Below, piece by piece: positions 16,524 through 24,361 of a stretch of 35,317 nt of DNA (position 1 is its first letter; each line of letters starts with the position of its first letter). The position numbers and the translations under genes were made by a program. The notes below the pieces were generated by a model. That model was given only the letters and a program-made list of their open reading frames with translations. It had not been told where the DNA came from and ran no database searches. Location: NCBI GenBank assembly GCA_938082855.1, contig CALKCC010000144.1, forward strand, positions 1 to 35,317, read 5' to 3'. This DNA comes from an uncultured Pirellulaceae bacterium (GTDB taxonomy: Bacteria; Planctomycetota; Planctomycetia; Pirellulales; Pirellulaceae).

Positions 16524-18554
16524 ATGGCTCAGCAATCCTGGAGACGAGTGTTAGGTGAAACCAGCCTGGAACGCAAGTGTCGCTTGTTGTTCGGGTTTTG
16601 GCTGACACTGTTGATTTCCGGTGCGTTCTGGGGCGTAGAAAAAGTTAGCTCCGATCTGATTCTCAAGAATACGCGGACAACCGCTCGCGACGTAGTGGAT
16701 GTCGCATTAATGAAGCCCCACTTCAATTACTGGGAGACGCGTAAAGAGCAGCAGGGATTTGCCGAGTTGCTCATGAAAGAGCTGGCCAAGACAGATGGTC
16801 GACATAATCACGAAATAATTGTTCTGGATGAAGAGTCCAAGCCGAAACAGATTCCCAATGTGCGGATCCCGAATAATGCTCAGGAAGTCACGATCGTTAA
16901 TCAACTCGAAAGCATGCTTGACGAGCAGCGAGAAGGGGAATTGGCAAGTGGTTCGGAAAACGGTGAGGCTCCGGAAGAGGTGCCGGACGTCAATATTGCA
17001 CAGTTGTTTACGGTGGATGACGAAACAGACAAAGAGCGTCCCACTTTTGTCGAATTAGTGGCACAAGACATAAACGAGTATCAGTATTATGAGCCCATCC
17101 GCTGGGGGACGACCTGTACGATTTGCCACAGCGAACAGACGCCAGGTGTTGAAGGGGCAGTGCAGGGGACTCCGGTGGACGGCACCGATCTGCCGTTCAC
17201 TGTCATCAAAGTGAAAATCCCATATGAGGATACGCAGAACTCGATCCACAACGCTCGGGCGATACTCATTGCTGTTGCAATTGTGACCGTGTTTGTTTCG
17301 ATGATCGCTTTGTACGTGATTATTCGCCTACTTGTTGTACGGCCACTCAAGCATCTTCGCGATGTCAGTGATCGAATTAGTCATGGTGACCTGGACTCCC
17401 GAGCTGAAATTGCCACGGACGATGAATTTGAAGAATTGGGGACCTCCTTTAATCGCATGGTGCGTCACTTAACGGAAGCTCAGGATGAGTTAAAGAGCGT
17501 GAACGCTGACCTGGATGTGAAGGTGGATGAAATGGCCCAGCTCAACATGCAGCTGTTTGATATGAACCGAATGAAGGACGAGTTCATGGCCAATATGAGT
17601 CATGAGCTACGTACACCGCTGAATAGTATTATTGGGTTCTCGGAAGTGCTTCAGGGAGTTGAGGCATTAAACGACAAGCAACAGCGATATGCCTCCAATA
17701 TTCAGCGATCGGGTCAGATTCTACTGGAGATGATCAACGAAATTCTGGATCTGGCGAAGATTGAAGCCGGCAAGCAGGAAATCCACCCTGTTGATATGGA
17801 TTTGAGTATTGTCGTCAGAGCTCAGTGTGATTTGGTGAAGTCTCTGGTCGAGGAAAAGAATCTCTCGCTGGATATTAAAGAACTGATGCAGGATCCCGGG
17901 ATTTTTCAGGATCAAGGGAAACTACAACAGGTTCTCACCAATCTATTATCCAATGCGATCAAATTTACACCGGAGGGTGGACGGATTACCGTCAGCCTGG
18001 AAGATAGCGATGACCTCGAGGACTTCTTCGTGATTCGAGTCATCGATACTGGTATTGGGATTGCTGAAGAAGACCGGGAGTTGATTTTCGAAAAATTCCG
18101 ACAGGGAAATGTTTCAAGCGGACAGGATAATCTGACCAGAGAATATGCGGGAACAGGTTTGGGGTTATCGATTGTTAAAGAGATTTGCCGTATGCTTGGG
18201 GGCGAAGTGTCGGTGGAAAGCCAGTTAGGGATTGGTTCGACGTTTATCGTGATGCTTCCCAGAGAGACGACACCGGTTCAGCCCGAGGCTAAATCGGACA
18301 TCAATCATCGGGTTGATCAATTAAATCGATCGTCGGTCTCTGAATATGCAAACACTGGAGCAGACGTATCAGAGGTGAATGAGACTGAGGACTCGGAAGT
18401 AGGCGGGGTAGACTCACCCACCGGCGGGAACAACGAGGAATCAGTCGACGACTTGGATGACTCGGATGACTCGGATGAAGTGGACGCGACAGAGGACGAC
18501 GAAATCGTAGATGACTCGGCCGAATCGGATACTTCGGACGACACTATTCATTAG
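16524..18554 (+). CDS. Membrane sensor histidine kinase with c-type haem motif
   Basis: The 676-aa protein has a transmembrane helix at about residues 21-38, an extracytoplasmic domain of roughly 200 residues, a second helix (about 245-268), HAMP (about 269-320), a short coiled coil and a complete HisKA/HATPase core. The H-box MSHELRTPLNS has H360, followed by the N-box LTNLLSNAIKFTPEGG and GTGLGLSIV. The sensor part ends with EYQYYEPIRWGTTCTICH, containing a CXXCH motif (C198, C201, H202). This context matches the Tll0287-like/DUF3365 family, whose members attach haem c. It therefore probably senses redox state, O2 or NO outside the membrane. The last 70 residues are an Asp/Ser-rich acidic tail, possibly a partner-binding or phospho-transfer spacer. 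No response regulator is adjacent. The cytochrome bc cluster starts 2.4 kb downstream. Confidence 0.88.
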   Translation: MAQQSWRRVLGETSLERKCRLLFGFWLTLLISGAFWGVEKVSSDLILKNTRTTARDVVDVALMKPHFNYWETRKEQQGFAELLMKELAKTDGRHNHEIIVLDEESKPKQIPNVRIPNNAQEVTIVNQLESMLDEQREGELASGSENGEAPEEVPDVNIAQLFTVDDETDKERPTFVELVAQDINEYQYYEPIRWGTTCTICHSEQTPGVEGAVQGTPVDGTDLPFTVIKVKIPYEDTQNSIHNARAILIAVAIVTVFVSMIALYVIIRLLVVRPLKHLRDVSDRISHGDLDSRAEIATDDEFEELGTSFNRMVRHLTEAQDELKSVNADLDVKVDEMAQLNMQLFDMNRMKDEFMANMSHELRTPLNSIIGFSEVLQGVEALNDKQQRYASNIQRSGQILLEMINEILDLAKIEAGKQEIHPVDMDLSIVVRAQCDLVKSLVEEKNLSLDIKELMQDPGIFQDQGKLQQVLTNLLSNAIKFTPEGGRITVSLEDSDDLEDFFVIRVIDTGIGIAEEDRELIFEKFRQGNVSSGQDNLTREYAGTGLGLSIVKEICRMLGGEVSVESQLGIGSTFIVMLPRETTPVQPEAKSDINHRVDQLNRSSVSEYANTGADVSEVNETEDSEVGGVDSPTGGNNEESVDDLDDSDDSDEVDATEDDEIVDDSAESDTSDDTIH

Positions 18555-18624
18555 AAAGCTTCCTTAGCTTAGTTCCTCTTAGATAGCTTGCTCGTTTAAC
18601 AGCATTAGAATCGTGAGACAGTTG

Positions 18625-19080
18625 ATGTCAAAACCACATATTCACTTGTTTACAGATGGTGCCTGTAGTGGCAATCCAGGGCCCGGCGGATGGGCGTACA
18701 TACTGCGGGACCCAGCGACGGGTAAAGAGAAGGAAGGCTATGGATACTCTCCTGACACGACGAATAACCGTATGGAACTTCAGGCCGTGATCGAAGGGTT
18801 GGGCGCATTGAAGAAGCCCTGCCAGGTCGAGTTGTTTACTGACAGTGTTTATGTTGGTAAAGGAATGGAAGAGTGGATGGCCGGTTGGAAGCGTAATGGC
18901 TGGAAGCGTAAACAGAAGGGGCGGTTGGTGCCGGTCAAGAATCAGGAATTCTGGGTGCAGCTTGATGAGCTTCTACAATCGCACGACGTTAAATACACTC
19001 GGGTCGCAGGGCATAGCGGTCATCCGGAGAATGATCGCTGCGATCAGTTGGCCGTGCAGGCATATAAGAACCGGGGCTAG
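18625..19080 (+). CDS. rnhA: Ribonuclease H I
   Basis: The enzyme degrades the RNA of RNA-DNA hybrids. The 151-aa product has all four catalytic carboxylates in their motifs: D11 in [16 protein letters not shown]51 in [10 protein letters not shown]73 in LFTDSVYV and D137 in [10 protein letters not shown], plus the conserved His region VAGHSGH. The basic handle loop [14 protein letters not shown] is present, as in E. coli RNase HI. The frame opens four codons earlier with GTG at 18613, but the ATG at 18625, with GAGACAG upstream, gives the canonical N-terminus. It follows the haem-kinase gene after 70 nt and precedes purD. Confidence 0.95.
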   Translation: MSKPHIHLFTDGACSGNPGPGGWAYILRDPATGKEKEGYGYSPDTTNNRMELQAVIEGLGALKKPCQVELFTDSVYVGKGMEEWMAGWKRNGWKRKQKGRLVPVKNQEFWVQLDELLQSHDVKYTRVAGHSGHPENDRCDQLAVQAYKNRG

Positions 19081-19239
19081 ATCTAGTACACCTCACAACC
19101 TGGTATACCTCGGGTGAAAATTGGAGCGGATTTCAATGGAGCTTCACCGTCTCCCCTGCTTGAGTGTGTTTCTGCCGAGCGTTATATTCATGAGCGACAG
19201 GCAATTAAGACAAATTGAATAATCAAGGATGGATCGATC

Positions 19240-20535
19240 ATGAACGTGCTGATTGTTGGCAGCGGAGGCCGTGAGCATGCGTTGGCCTGGAAGATTTCTC
19301 AAAGTACCCGCGTCAAAGATGTCTTTGTTGCACCGGGGAATGCCGGAACGGCCCTGGATGCAGTCAATGTGGATCTCGATTTGGATGATTATGCCGCGAT
19401 GGTTCGGTATGCGAAATCCAACGGAGTTGGACTGACGGTGGTAGGGCCTGAGGTACCGCTGGCCAATGGAATTGTGGATGTATTTGAAGCAGAGGGTCTG
19501 AAGATTTTTGGGCCGGCTAAACCTGCTGCTCAGTTGGAAGCTTCCAAAGTCTTTTGTAAAGAGATTTTAAATGCCGGGAATATTCCTACGGCAGATTATT
19601 GGTCCTTTCGGGATGCAGATTCAGCAATCGAGATGATTAACGATCGCTTTCCTGGGGATTCACCCAATACGGCCTGCCCGGTTGTAGTAAAAGCGGATGG
19701 GCTTGCCGCTGGTAAAGGGGTGACAGTCTGTAGCAAGAAACAGGAAGTTTTGGAAGCTATTGAATTGACCGCTCGGGATAAAGTATTTGGTGATGCCGGG
19801 GCTGAGTTCATTATTGAAGAGAAGCTGGAAGGGCAGGAGGCCAGTATTCTGGCGATCACAGATGGGCAAACGATCATACCGTTGCCAGCCTGTCAGGATC
19901 ATAAGCCTGCCTATGATGGAGATACTGGCCCTAATACCGGAGGCATGGGGGCCTATTGCCCCGCGCCATTGGTCACCGAAGAGGATATGGCCTGGGTGGA
20001 AGAGCATGTCTTGGTTCCGACTGTCCATGCGTTGAAGGCTAATGGCACGCCCTTTAAGGGCGTGTTGTATGCAGGATTGATGAAGGGGCCACAGGGCATA
20101 AAGGTATTAGAGTACAACGTCCGATTCGGCGATCCGGAGTGTCAGCCGTTATTGATGCGGCTGAAGTCGGATTTGGTTGATGTCCTGGAGGCCGTGGCTG
20201 ATGGAGACCTGGCTCGAATTGATCCGCTTGAATGGGACACTCGCCCCACTTGCTGTGTCGTCATGGCCAGTGAAGGCTATCCGGGTAGTTATGAAAAAGG
20301 CCGAGTGATTCATGGGTTGGACGAGGCTTCACGAGTGGAAAATGTGAAAGTCTTCCATGCGGGTACAGCTTTGGACCCGTCAGGCGTTAGTGTTAATGCT
20401 GGAGGACGAGTTTTGGGAGTGACTGCCATCGGAGACGACTTAAAAGCAGCCCAAAATTCGGCCTATGAAGCCGTGAAATGCATTCAATGGCAAGGCAGTT
20501 GGTATCGAACTGATATTGCAGATAAAGCACTTTAG
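19240..20535 (+). CDS. purD: Phosphoribosylamine-glycine ligase (GARS)
   Basis: The enzyme joins phosphoribosylamine and glycine in the second step of purine synthesis. The 431-aa product is of normal bacterial length, starts with the family signature MNVLIVGSGGREHALAWK, and contains the ATP-grasp region CPVVVKADGLAAGKGVTVC, then PACQDHKPAYDGDTGPNTGG and EYNVRFGDPECQPLL with the metal-binding residues. A good Shine-Dalgarno (AAGGA) lies 10 nt before the ATG. It is the only purine gene here, so no pur operon is seen. A 430-nt non-coding stretch follows, which separates it from the respiratory cluster. Confidence 0.97.
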   Translation: MNVLIVGSGGREHALAWKISQSTRVKDVFVAPGNAGTALDAVNVDLDLDDYAAMVRYAKSNGVGLTVVGPEVPLANGIVDVFEAEGLKIFGPAKPAAQLEASKVFCKEILNAGNIPTADYWSFRDADSAIEMINDRFPGDSPNTACPVVVKADGLAAGKGVTVCSKKQEVLEAIELTARDKVFGDAGAEFIIEEKLEGQEASILAITDGQTIIPLPACQDHKPAYDGDTGPNTGGMGAYCPAPLVTEEDMAWVEEHVLVPTVHALKANGTPFKGVLYAGLMKGPQGIKVLEYNVRFGDPECQPLLMRLKSDLVDVLEAVADGDLARIDPLEWDTRPTCCVVMASEGYPGSYEKGRVIHGLDEASRVENVKVFHAGTALDPSGVSVNAGGRVLGVTAIGDDLKAAQNSAYEAVKCIQWQGSWYRTDIADKAL

Positions 20536-20620
20536 AGGTTATCTCTTTGGCGTATATTGGAATTGTCACCCGTCCTTAGAGGGAATGGCCGTAAATTTAG
20601 GCAGAAGATTTTTTGAAAAT

Positions 20621-20650
20621 ACGTAGTTTCCGCCCTCATGGGTACTACGT
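20621..20650 (+). terminator. Nested hairpin after purD, possible terminator or processing site
   Basis: Outer arms ACGTAGT (20621-20627) and ACTACGT (20644-20650) are perfectly complementary. Inside them CCC (20633-20635) and GGG (20640-20642) form a second short stem with a TCAT loop. No T-tract follows, so termination, if it occurs, would not be the classical intrinsic type. Confidence 0.35.
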
Positions 20651-20779
20651 TCGCCTGACAACGGTTGATAAACTAAGGGAAATGCGATTAATTGAAGAGC
20701 AATAGAGGGGGCTACCTCTACGGGTTTAAGGTCCGTTTTGTGGTCGTTCTCGTCCTGTTAGAATTGTTGTTTGATTTAA

Positions 20780-20797
20780 TTGTGAAAAAAATCACAA
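20780..20797. promoter_or_regulatory. CRP/FNR-family operator-like palindrome
   Basis: TTGTGA (20780-20785), six A residues, and TCACAA (20792-20797) form a perfect inverted repeat. TGTGA-N6-TCACA is exactly the E. coli CRP consensus, and CRP/FNR-family regulators in many bacteria use similar sites. It lies 168 nt before the Rieske start codon. Which regulator binds it here is unknown. Confidence 0.5.
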
Positions 20798-20965
20798 AGT
20801 CGGTTTGCTCGTTAACGCCTTACGGTGTAGCTGGTCGAATTTGTGTTGTATGTGCATTGTGATAAGCCTTTCGGGCTAATGTGTAGCTGAACGTGAGCTA
20901 TTCATACGATGCATTTTGATACTTAAGTACATATATATAGAAGTAGCCCATAGGCAAAGTTACTT

Positions 20966-22015
20966 ATGGCAGATAAAGACTTAACGGTTGAAGAGATTCT
21001 GGCTCTCTGTCGTCAGGCAGATGGTGAAGGCGGTGGAGTAGCTCCTGCTCCGGCGCAGGAGGAAGCTCCGGCGGAAGAGGCGGCAGCGGCACCAGAGCCA
21101 GCTGCAGCAGCGCCGGCAGCGCCAGCTCCGAAGTTAGATCCTTCGAAAATGTCCGTGGAAGATATGTTGGCGGCAGCGCGTGCAAGCGCGGCCGGAGAAT
21201 CTGCAGCGCCCGCATCGGCACCTGCTCCAGCTCCTGCGGCAGCTAAGCCCGCCACTCCTGCGGCTCCGAAGAAAGAAGCTCCTGCGGCTCCGACCGGCCC
21301 ACGTGATACAGCTAGTATTCTGGCAGCGGCTCGAAAGGCTGCTCAGCGTGGCCCGCAAAGTGTTGAGGACGTGGTTAAATCGGCGGAAGCGGATGGGGAC
21401 AAGCCCGCTGCGAAACCAAAGATTGAATTGCCACCTGTTCCACGCAAAGAGGATTTTCTTCCTCCGAAGCCTGTGCCGGTTGCTGCGGAAGCAACGGATC
21501 GCCGAGGGTTCTTCGCATCCACAGTGGGTGTGCTGTTTGGGGCTCCTTTGGCCGTTGGATTCACTTCGATGGCAATCACTAGTTTGCTTTGGGTGCTTGG
21601 GTTGGCTCGGTTTATGTTTCCGAATGTGCTGACAGAGCCTCCAACGAAATTCAAAGTCGGGTTCCCTGATTCTTATGCACCGGGTCAGGTGGAAGCGAAA
21701 TACAAAGCTCAGTTTGGCGTTTGGGTTGTGCGATACGAGTATGAAGGGGAGGCTCAGATTTATGCCCTTAAATCTGTTTGTACTCACCTCGGATGCACGC
21801 CTAACTGGTTAGAGGGTGAGCAGAAGTTTAAGTGTCCTTGTCACGGAAGTGGATTCTATAAGGATGGAGTGAACTTCGAAGGTCCTGCCCCGCGTCCACT
21901 TGAGCGATATGCCATACGCGTTTCCGATGATGGGCAATTGGAAGTCGATAAAAGTACCAAGTTCAATGAAGAGTTAGGTCAGTGGGCTGATTCTAATTCT
22001 TATGTGAGCGTTTAG
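20966..22015 (+). CDS. petA: Rieske iron-sulfur protein with long cytoplasmic N-terminal extension
   Basis: This is the 2Fe-2S subunit of the quinol-oxidising bc complex, which passes one electron from quinol to cytochrome c. The C-terminal head has both cluster motifs: CTHLGC (C272, H274, C277) and CPCHGSGF (C290, C292, H293), so C272, H274, C290 and H293 bind the cluster and C277-C292 form the disulfide. A twin-arginine-like DRRGFFAST begins near residue 177, followed by a membrane anchor (about 182-215). Before it comes a 175-residue Ala/Pro/Glu-rich region with repeated short helices (LTVEEILALCRQ, MSVEDMLAAARA, TASILAAARKA, SVEDVVKSAEA). Typical Rieske proteins are about 170-200 aa; this one is 349. 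The extension should stay in the cytoplasm. It is first in the cluster, and cytochrome b follows after 46 nt. Confidence 0.93.
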   Translation: MADKDLTVEEILALCRQADGEGGGVAPAPAQEEAPAEEAAAAPEPAAAAPAAPAPKLDPSKMSVEDMLAAARASAAGESAAPASAPAPAPAAAKPATPAAPKKEAPAAPTGPRDTASILAAARKAAQRGPQSVEDVVKSAEADGDKPAAKPKIELPPVPRKEDFLPPKPVPVAAEATDRRGFFASTVGVLFGAPLAVGFTSMAITSLLWVLGLARFMFPNVLTEPPTKFKVGFPDSYAPGQVEAKYKAQFGVWVVRYEYEGEAQIYALKSVCTHLGCTPNWLEGEQKFKCPCHGSGFYKDGVNFEGPAPRPLERYAIRVSDDGQLEVDKSTKFNEELGQWADSNSYVSV

Positions 22016-22061
22016 TAACAAGTTTGTAGCACCTTAGAGTTTGATACAGGTTAATTGATCA

Positions 22062-22838
22062 ATGCCATCACTCGGTGATATTATTCGTAACTCGCAGATC
22101 TGGAAGAGTATCTTTCGGCATCCGGCTCCTGTGGACCGGCGTAACCGAATTGTTGTCATGCTGACAAACTTCTTCCTTCATCTTCATCCTGTTTCTGCGA
22201 AGAAGCAGGGGATTGCTCTGAGCTATACCTGGTGTATGGGTGGAGTTACATTCTTCCTGTTCTTGGTGGAAACCGTGACAGGCGTATTGTTGATGTTCTA
22301 TTACCGTCCGACGATTGAGTGGGCGTATACGGATATTTTGACGCTCCGGGATGCAACCTCCCTAGGGATACTGCGCGAATTACATCGGTGGGGTGCCCAT
22401 GCGATGGTGATTACAGTGTGGTTGCATATGTACCGGGTGTTCCTGACGGGAAGTTACAAGCCGCCCCGGGAGTTTAACTGGGTGGTCGGAGTGATTCTCC
22501 TGCTGCTCACGCTGCTGATGTCCTTTACGGGGTATTTGTTACCTTGGGATCAGTTGGCGATCTGGGCGATCACAGTGGGTTCGAATATGGCCCGAGCGAC
22601 TCCGTTTTTGGGGTATGAAGGTCCGGGGGCACAGTTGCTTACCGTTGGGGGAATCGACATGATCACCAACGCCTCGGATGCTCGATTCGGGCTGTTGGGA
22701 GCTCGGTTTGTTGGAGAAGAAACATTAAATCGTTTTTACGTGTTGCACTGTATCGCTATTCCTCTGGGTGTGGCATTGCTTCTGGCAATTCACTTCTGGC
22801 GTGTCCGTAAGGACGGCGGTATTAGTGGTCCTATGTAA
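22062..22838 (+). CDS. petB: Cytochrome b, N-terminal haem-binding half (cytochrome b6-type)
   Basis: This integral membrane subunit carries the two b haems that move electrons across the membrane. In 258 aa there are about four transmembrane helices. The His pairs are visible: helix B has His-x13-His ([15 protein letters not shown]) and helix D has His-x14-His ([16 protein letters not shown]). The 14-residue spacing in helix D is the b6-type pattern rather than the 13 of mitochondrial cytochrome b. Other family marks are [13 protein letters not shown] and [18 protein letters not shown]. The protein stops after helix D, as in cytochrome b6; the rest is encoded by the next gene. It lies 46 nt after the Rieske gene and 83 nt before its partner. 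Confidence 0.94.
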   Translation: MPSLGDIIRNSQIWKSIFRHPAPVDRRNRIVVMLTNFFLHLHPVSAKKQGIALSYTWCMGGVTFFLFLVETVTGVLLMFYYRPTIEWAYTDILTLRDATSLGILRELHRWGAHAMVITVWLHMYRVFLTGSYKPPREFNWVVGVILLLLTLLMSFTGYLLPWDQLAIWAITVGSNMARATPFLGYEGPGAQLLTVGGIDMITNASDARFGLLGARFVGEETLNRFYVLHCIAIPLGVALLLAIHFWRVRKDGGISGPM

Positions 22839-22856
22839 GAGCGGACTTAACCTGAT

Positions 22857-22874
22857 TTATTAATGCATGAATAA
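22857..22874. repeat. 18-bp near-perfect palindrome between the cytochrome b genes
   Basis: TTATT-A-ATGCAT-G-AATAA pairs at eight of nine positions around a central ATGCAT. It sits in the 83-nt gap between the two cytochrome b genes and is AT-rich. It could be a regulator site or a weak transcript hairpin, or chance. Confidence 0.3.
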
Positions 22875-22921
22875 AGCTTGTCCGTTAATTCGGGCTAAGC
22901 CGTTGGAAATAAAAACAAGCC

Positions 22922-24277
22922 ATGCACGGTTTAACATACGAAGAATTTTTGTCGCAGCTTAGCGGGTTCCTTTGCGGGTACTACGTGTTGGTTGCGTCGA
23001 TGAACGGGTTGTTTGCACTCTATCGCTGGAAACGCCACGGGGAAGGGCAGTTGGCATTGGCCTGGTCCGGCCTTGGAGTGGTGACGCTGATTATGGCTGC
23101 GATGGTGGCCAGTGGTAATCCTGAGATCGTAAAGTACATCTCCTTTAATGAAGGCATTAAAGGATTTATTGATACGTTGATGTCACCGACCACGTATTCG
23201 TTGGGATCGTTGGTGATTCTTGGAGTCATGTTCTACTTCCGAGAAGTTCTGGTTCGCCCAAATGTAGCCTGGCTCGGATTTAATCTGATGCTGCTCTTTA
23301 TGGGTATGTCGATGGCGGACTCGGATTTTGCTGCTATTGTTACCAAGCCCGATAACGTGCCAATTGTTGGTCTTATTTTTCTGCTGGCATTCTTTACTTG
23401 GTTGGCAACTTCCAAGGCTGTGGTCAATGACAAGCGAATTGCCAATGGTGAACTTCCTTTGGAAGCGACCGAGTCTGAAAAAGAAAAAGTGCTCGTGTGG
23501 CCGGATTTGGTTTACACCGAGCTTATTTGCATGGTTGCGTTGACTGCGTTGATGTTGGTTTGGGCGATTGTGCTACAGGCACCGCTCGAAGAACCGGCTA
23601 GTGCGGTAAAGACACCTAACCCATCTAAAGCTCCTTGGTATTTCCTGGGATTACAGGAAATGTTGGTCTATTACGACCCTTGGATGGCCGGCGTGGTGTT
23701 GCCAAGTATGATCGTGGCCGGACTCATGGCGATTCCATACATCGATTTCAACAAAAAGGGCAATGGTTACTACACCATTAATGAACGAAAGTTCGCCTAC
23801 TTAACATTCCAATTTGGTTTTTTGGTTTTGTGGGTCACTTTGATCATTATGGGAACCTTCCTGCGAGGTCCTAACTGGAACTTCTTCGGTTTCTATGAAT
23901 ATTGGGATTCTCACGCGGTCGAGGCGATGAACAATGTGGATTTATCTCAGTATGTCTGGGTGGAATTCCTTGGGCAGCCATTACCTAAGCCAGATCCGGA
24001 AGCATCCTTTTTAAGTAAGGTGTTGGTGATCGCTCAGCGCGAGTTCCTGGGGATCTTGTTGTTGATCGGTTATTTTGCCATCCTTCCGCCGTTGTTGGCG
24101 ATGTGGGATAAGAAGCGATTGTTTCAACCTATGTACAAGCGAATGGGTTTGATTCGTTATATGGTGATGACGAATCTAATGCTTTGGATGGCATTGCTGC
24201 CTATCAAAATGCTTGCCCGTTGGACGTTCGAGATGAAGTATTTCATCGCGATACCTGAGTACTTTATTAACTTCTAA
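22922..24277 (+). CDS. Enlarged cytochrome b C-terminal half / subunit IV-like protein
   Basis: This completes the quinol-oxidising cytochrome b. The subunit IV part begins near residue 195 (VWPDLVYTELICMVALTA). It contains the segment NPSKAPWYFLGLQEML, where A237-P238-W239-Y240 occupies the place of the PEWY motif of classical enzymes. Chloroplast subunit IV has about 160 aa; this protein has 451. The extra N-terminal 190 residues hold several hydrophobic helices (about residues 10-30, 42-62, 95-110, 118-135, 142-160), and the C-terminal 150 residues hold a loop and two further helices. The extension may come from fusion with another membrane subunit. It ends 84 nt before the octahaem gene. 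Confidence 0.85.
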   Translation: MHGLTYEEFLSQLSGFLCGYYVLVASMNGLFALYRWKRHGEGQLALAWSGLGVVTLIMAAMVASGNPEIVKYISFNEGIKGFIDTLMSPTTYSLGSLVILGVMFYFREVLVRPNVAWLGFNLMLLFMGMSMADSDFAAIVTKPDNVPIVGLIFLLAFFTWLATSKAVVNDKRIANGELPLEATESEKEKVLVWPDLVYTELICMVALTALMLVWAIVLQAPLEEPASAVKTPNPSKAPWYFLGLQEMLVYYDPWMAGVVLPSMIVAGLMAIPYIDFNKKGNGYYTINERKFAYLTFQFGFLVLWVTLIIMGTFLRGPNWNFFGFYEYWDSHAVEAMNNVDLSQYVWVEFLGQPLPKPDPEASFLSKVLVIAQREFLGILLLIGYFAILPPLLAMWDKKRLFQPMYKRMGLIRYMVMTNLMLWMALLPIKMLARWTFEMKYFIAIPEYFINF

Positions 24278-24285
24278 CGAGCTTT

Positions 24286-24303
24286 TTTCGAGGACGCTCG
24301 AAA
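24286..24303 (+). repeat. Stem-loop between cytochrome b and octahaem genes
   Basis: TTTCGAG (24286-24292), loop GACG and CTCGAAA (24297-24303) form a perfect 7-bp hairpin 9 nt after the cytochrome b stop codon. No T-run follows on the plus strand, so it is more likely an RNA-stabilising or processing element than a terminator. Confidence 0.45.
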
Positions 24304-24361
24304 TTAGTTTGAACAGACATATAGATTTAGCACTGCAAGAGAAAGCAGAAGTAGACTAACA

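Larger units (their letters stand above)
20536..20965 (+). other. 430-nt non-coding leader before the respiratory cluster
   Basis: No plausible gene is visible here. The stretch holds a hairpin (20621-20650), a perfect CRP/FNR-type palindrome (20780-20797), a small stem-loop AGCC-TTTCG-GGCT (20865-20877), a 10-bp palindrome TACTTAAGTA (20920-20929) and an AT repeat (20931-20938) just before the Rieske gene. The size and density of symmetrical elements suggest a regulated promoter region with a long 5' leader. I see no known riboswitch fold and no convincing -35/-10 pair. Confidence 0.6.

Noticed and set aside
18317-18544. 75-aa Ser-rich frame antisense to the kinase tail
   Set aside because: It is the mirror of the Asp/Ser repeat (GAC/TCG units read on the other strand give Ser codons).
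21134-21787. 217-aa open frame antisense to the Rieske gene
   Set aside because: It arises opposite the Ala/Pro-rich GC-biased extension; the product is Arg/Cys/Ser-rich without fold features, and the Rieske frame is certain.
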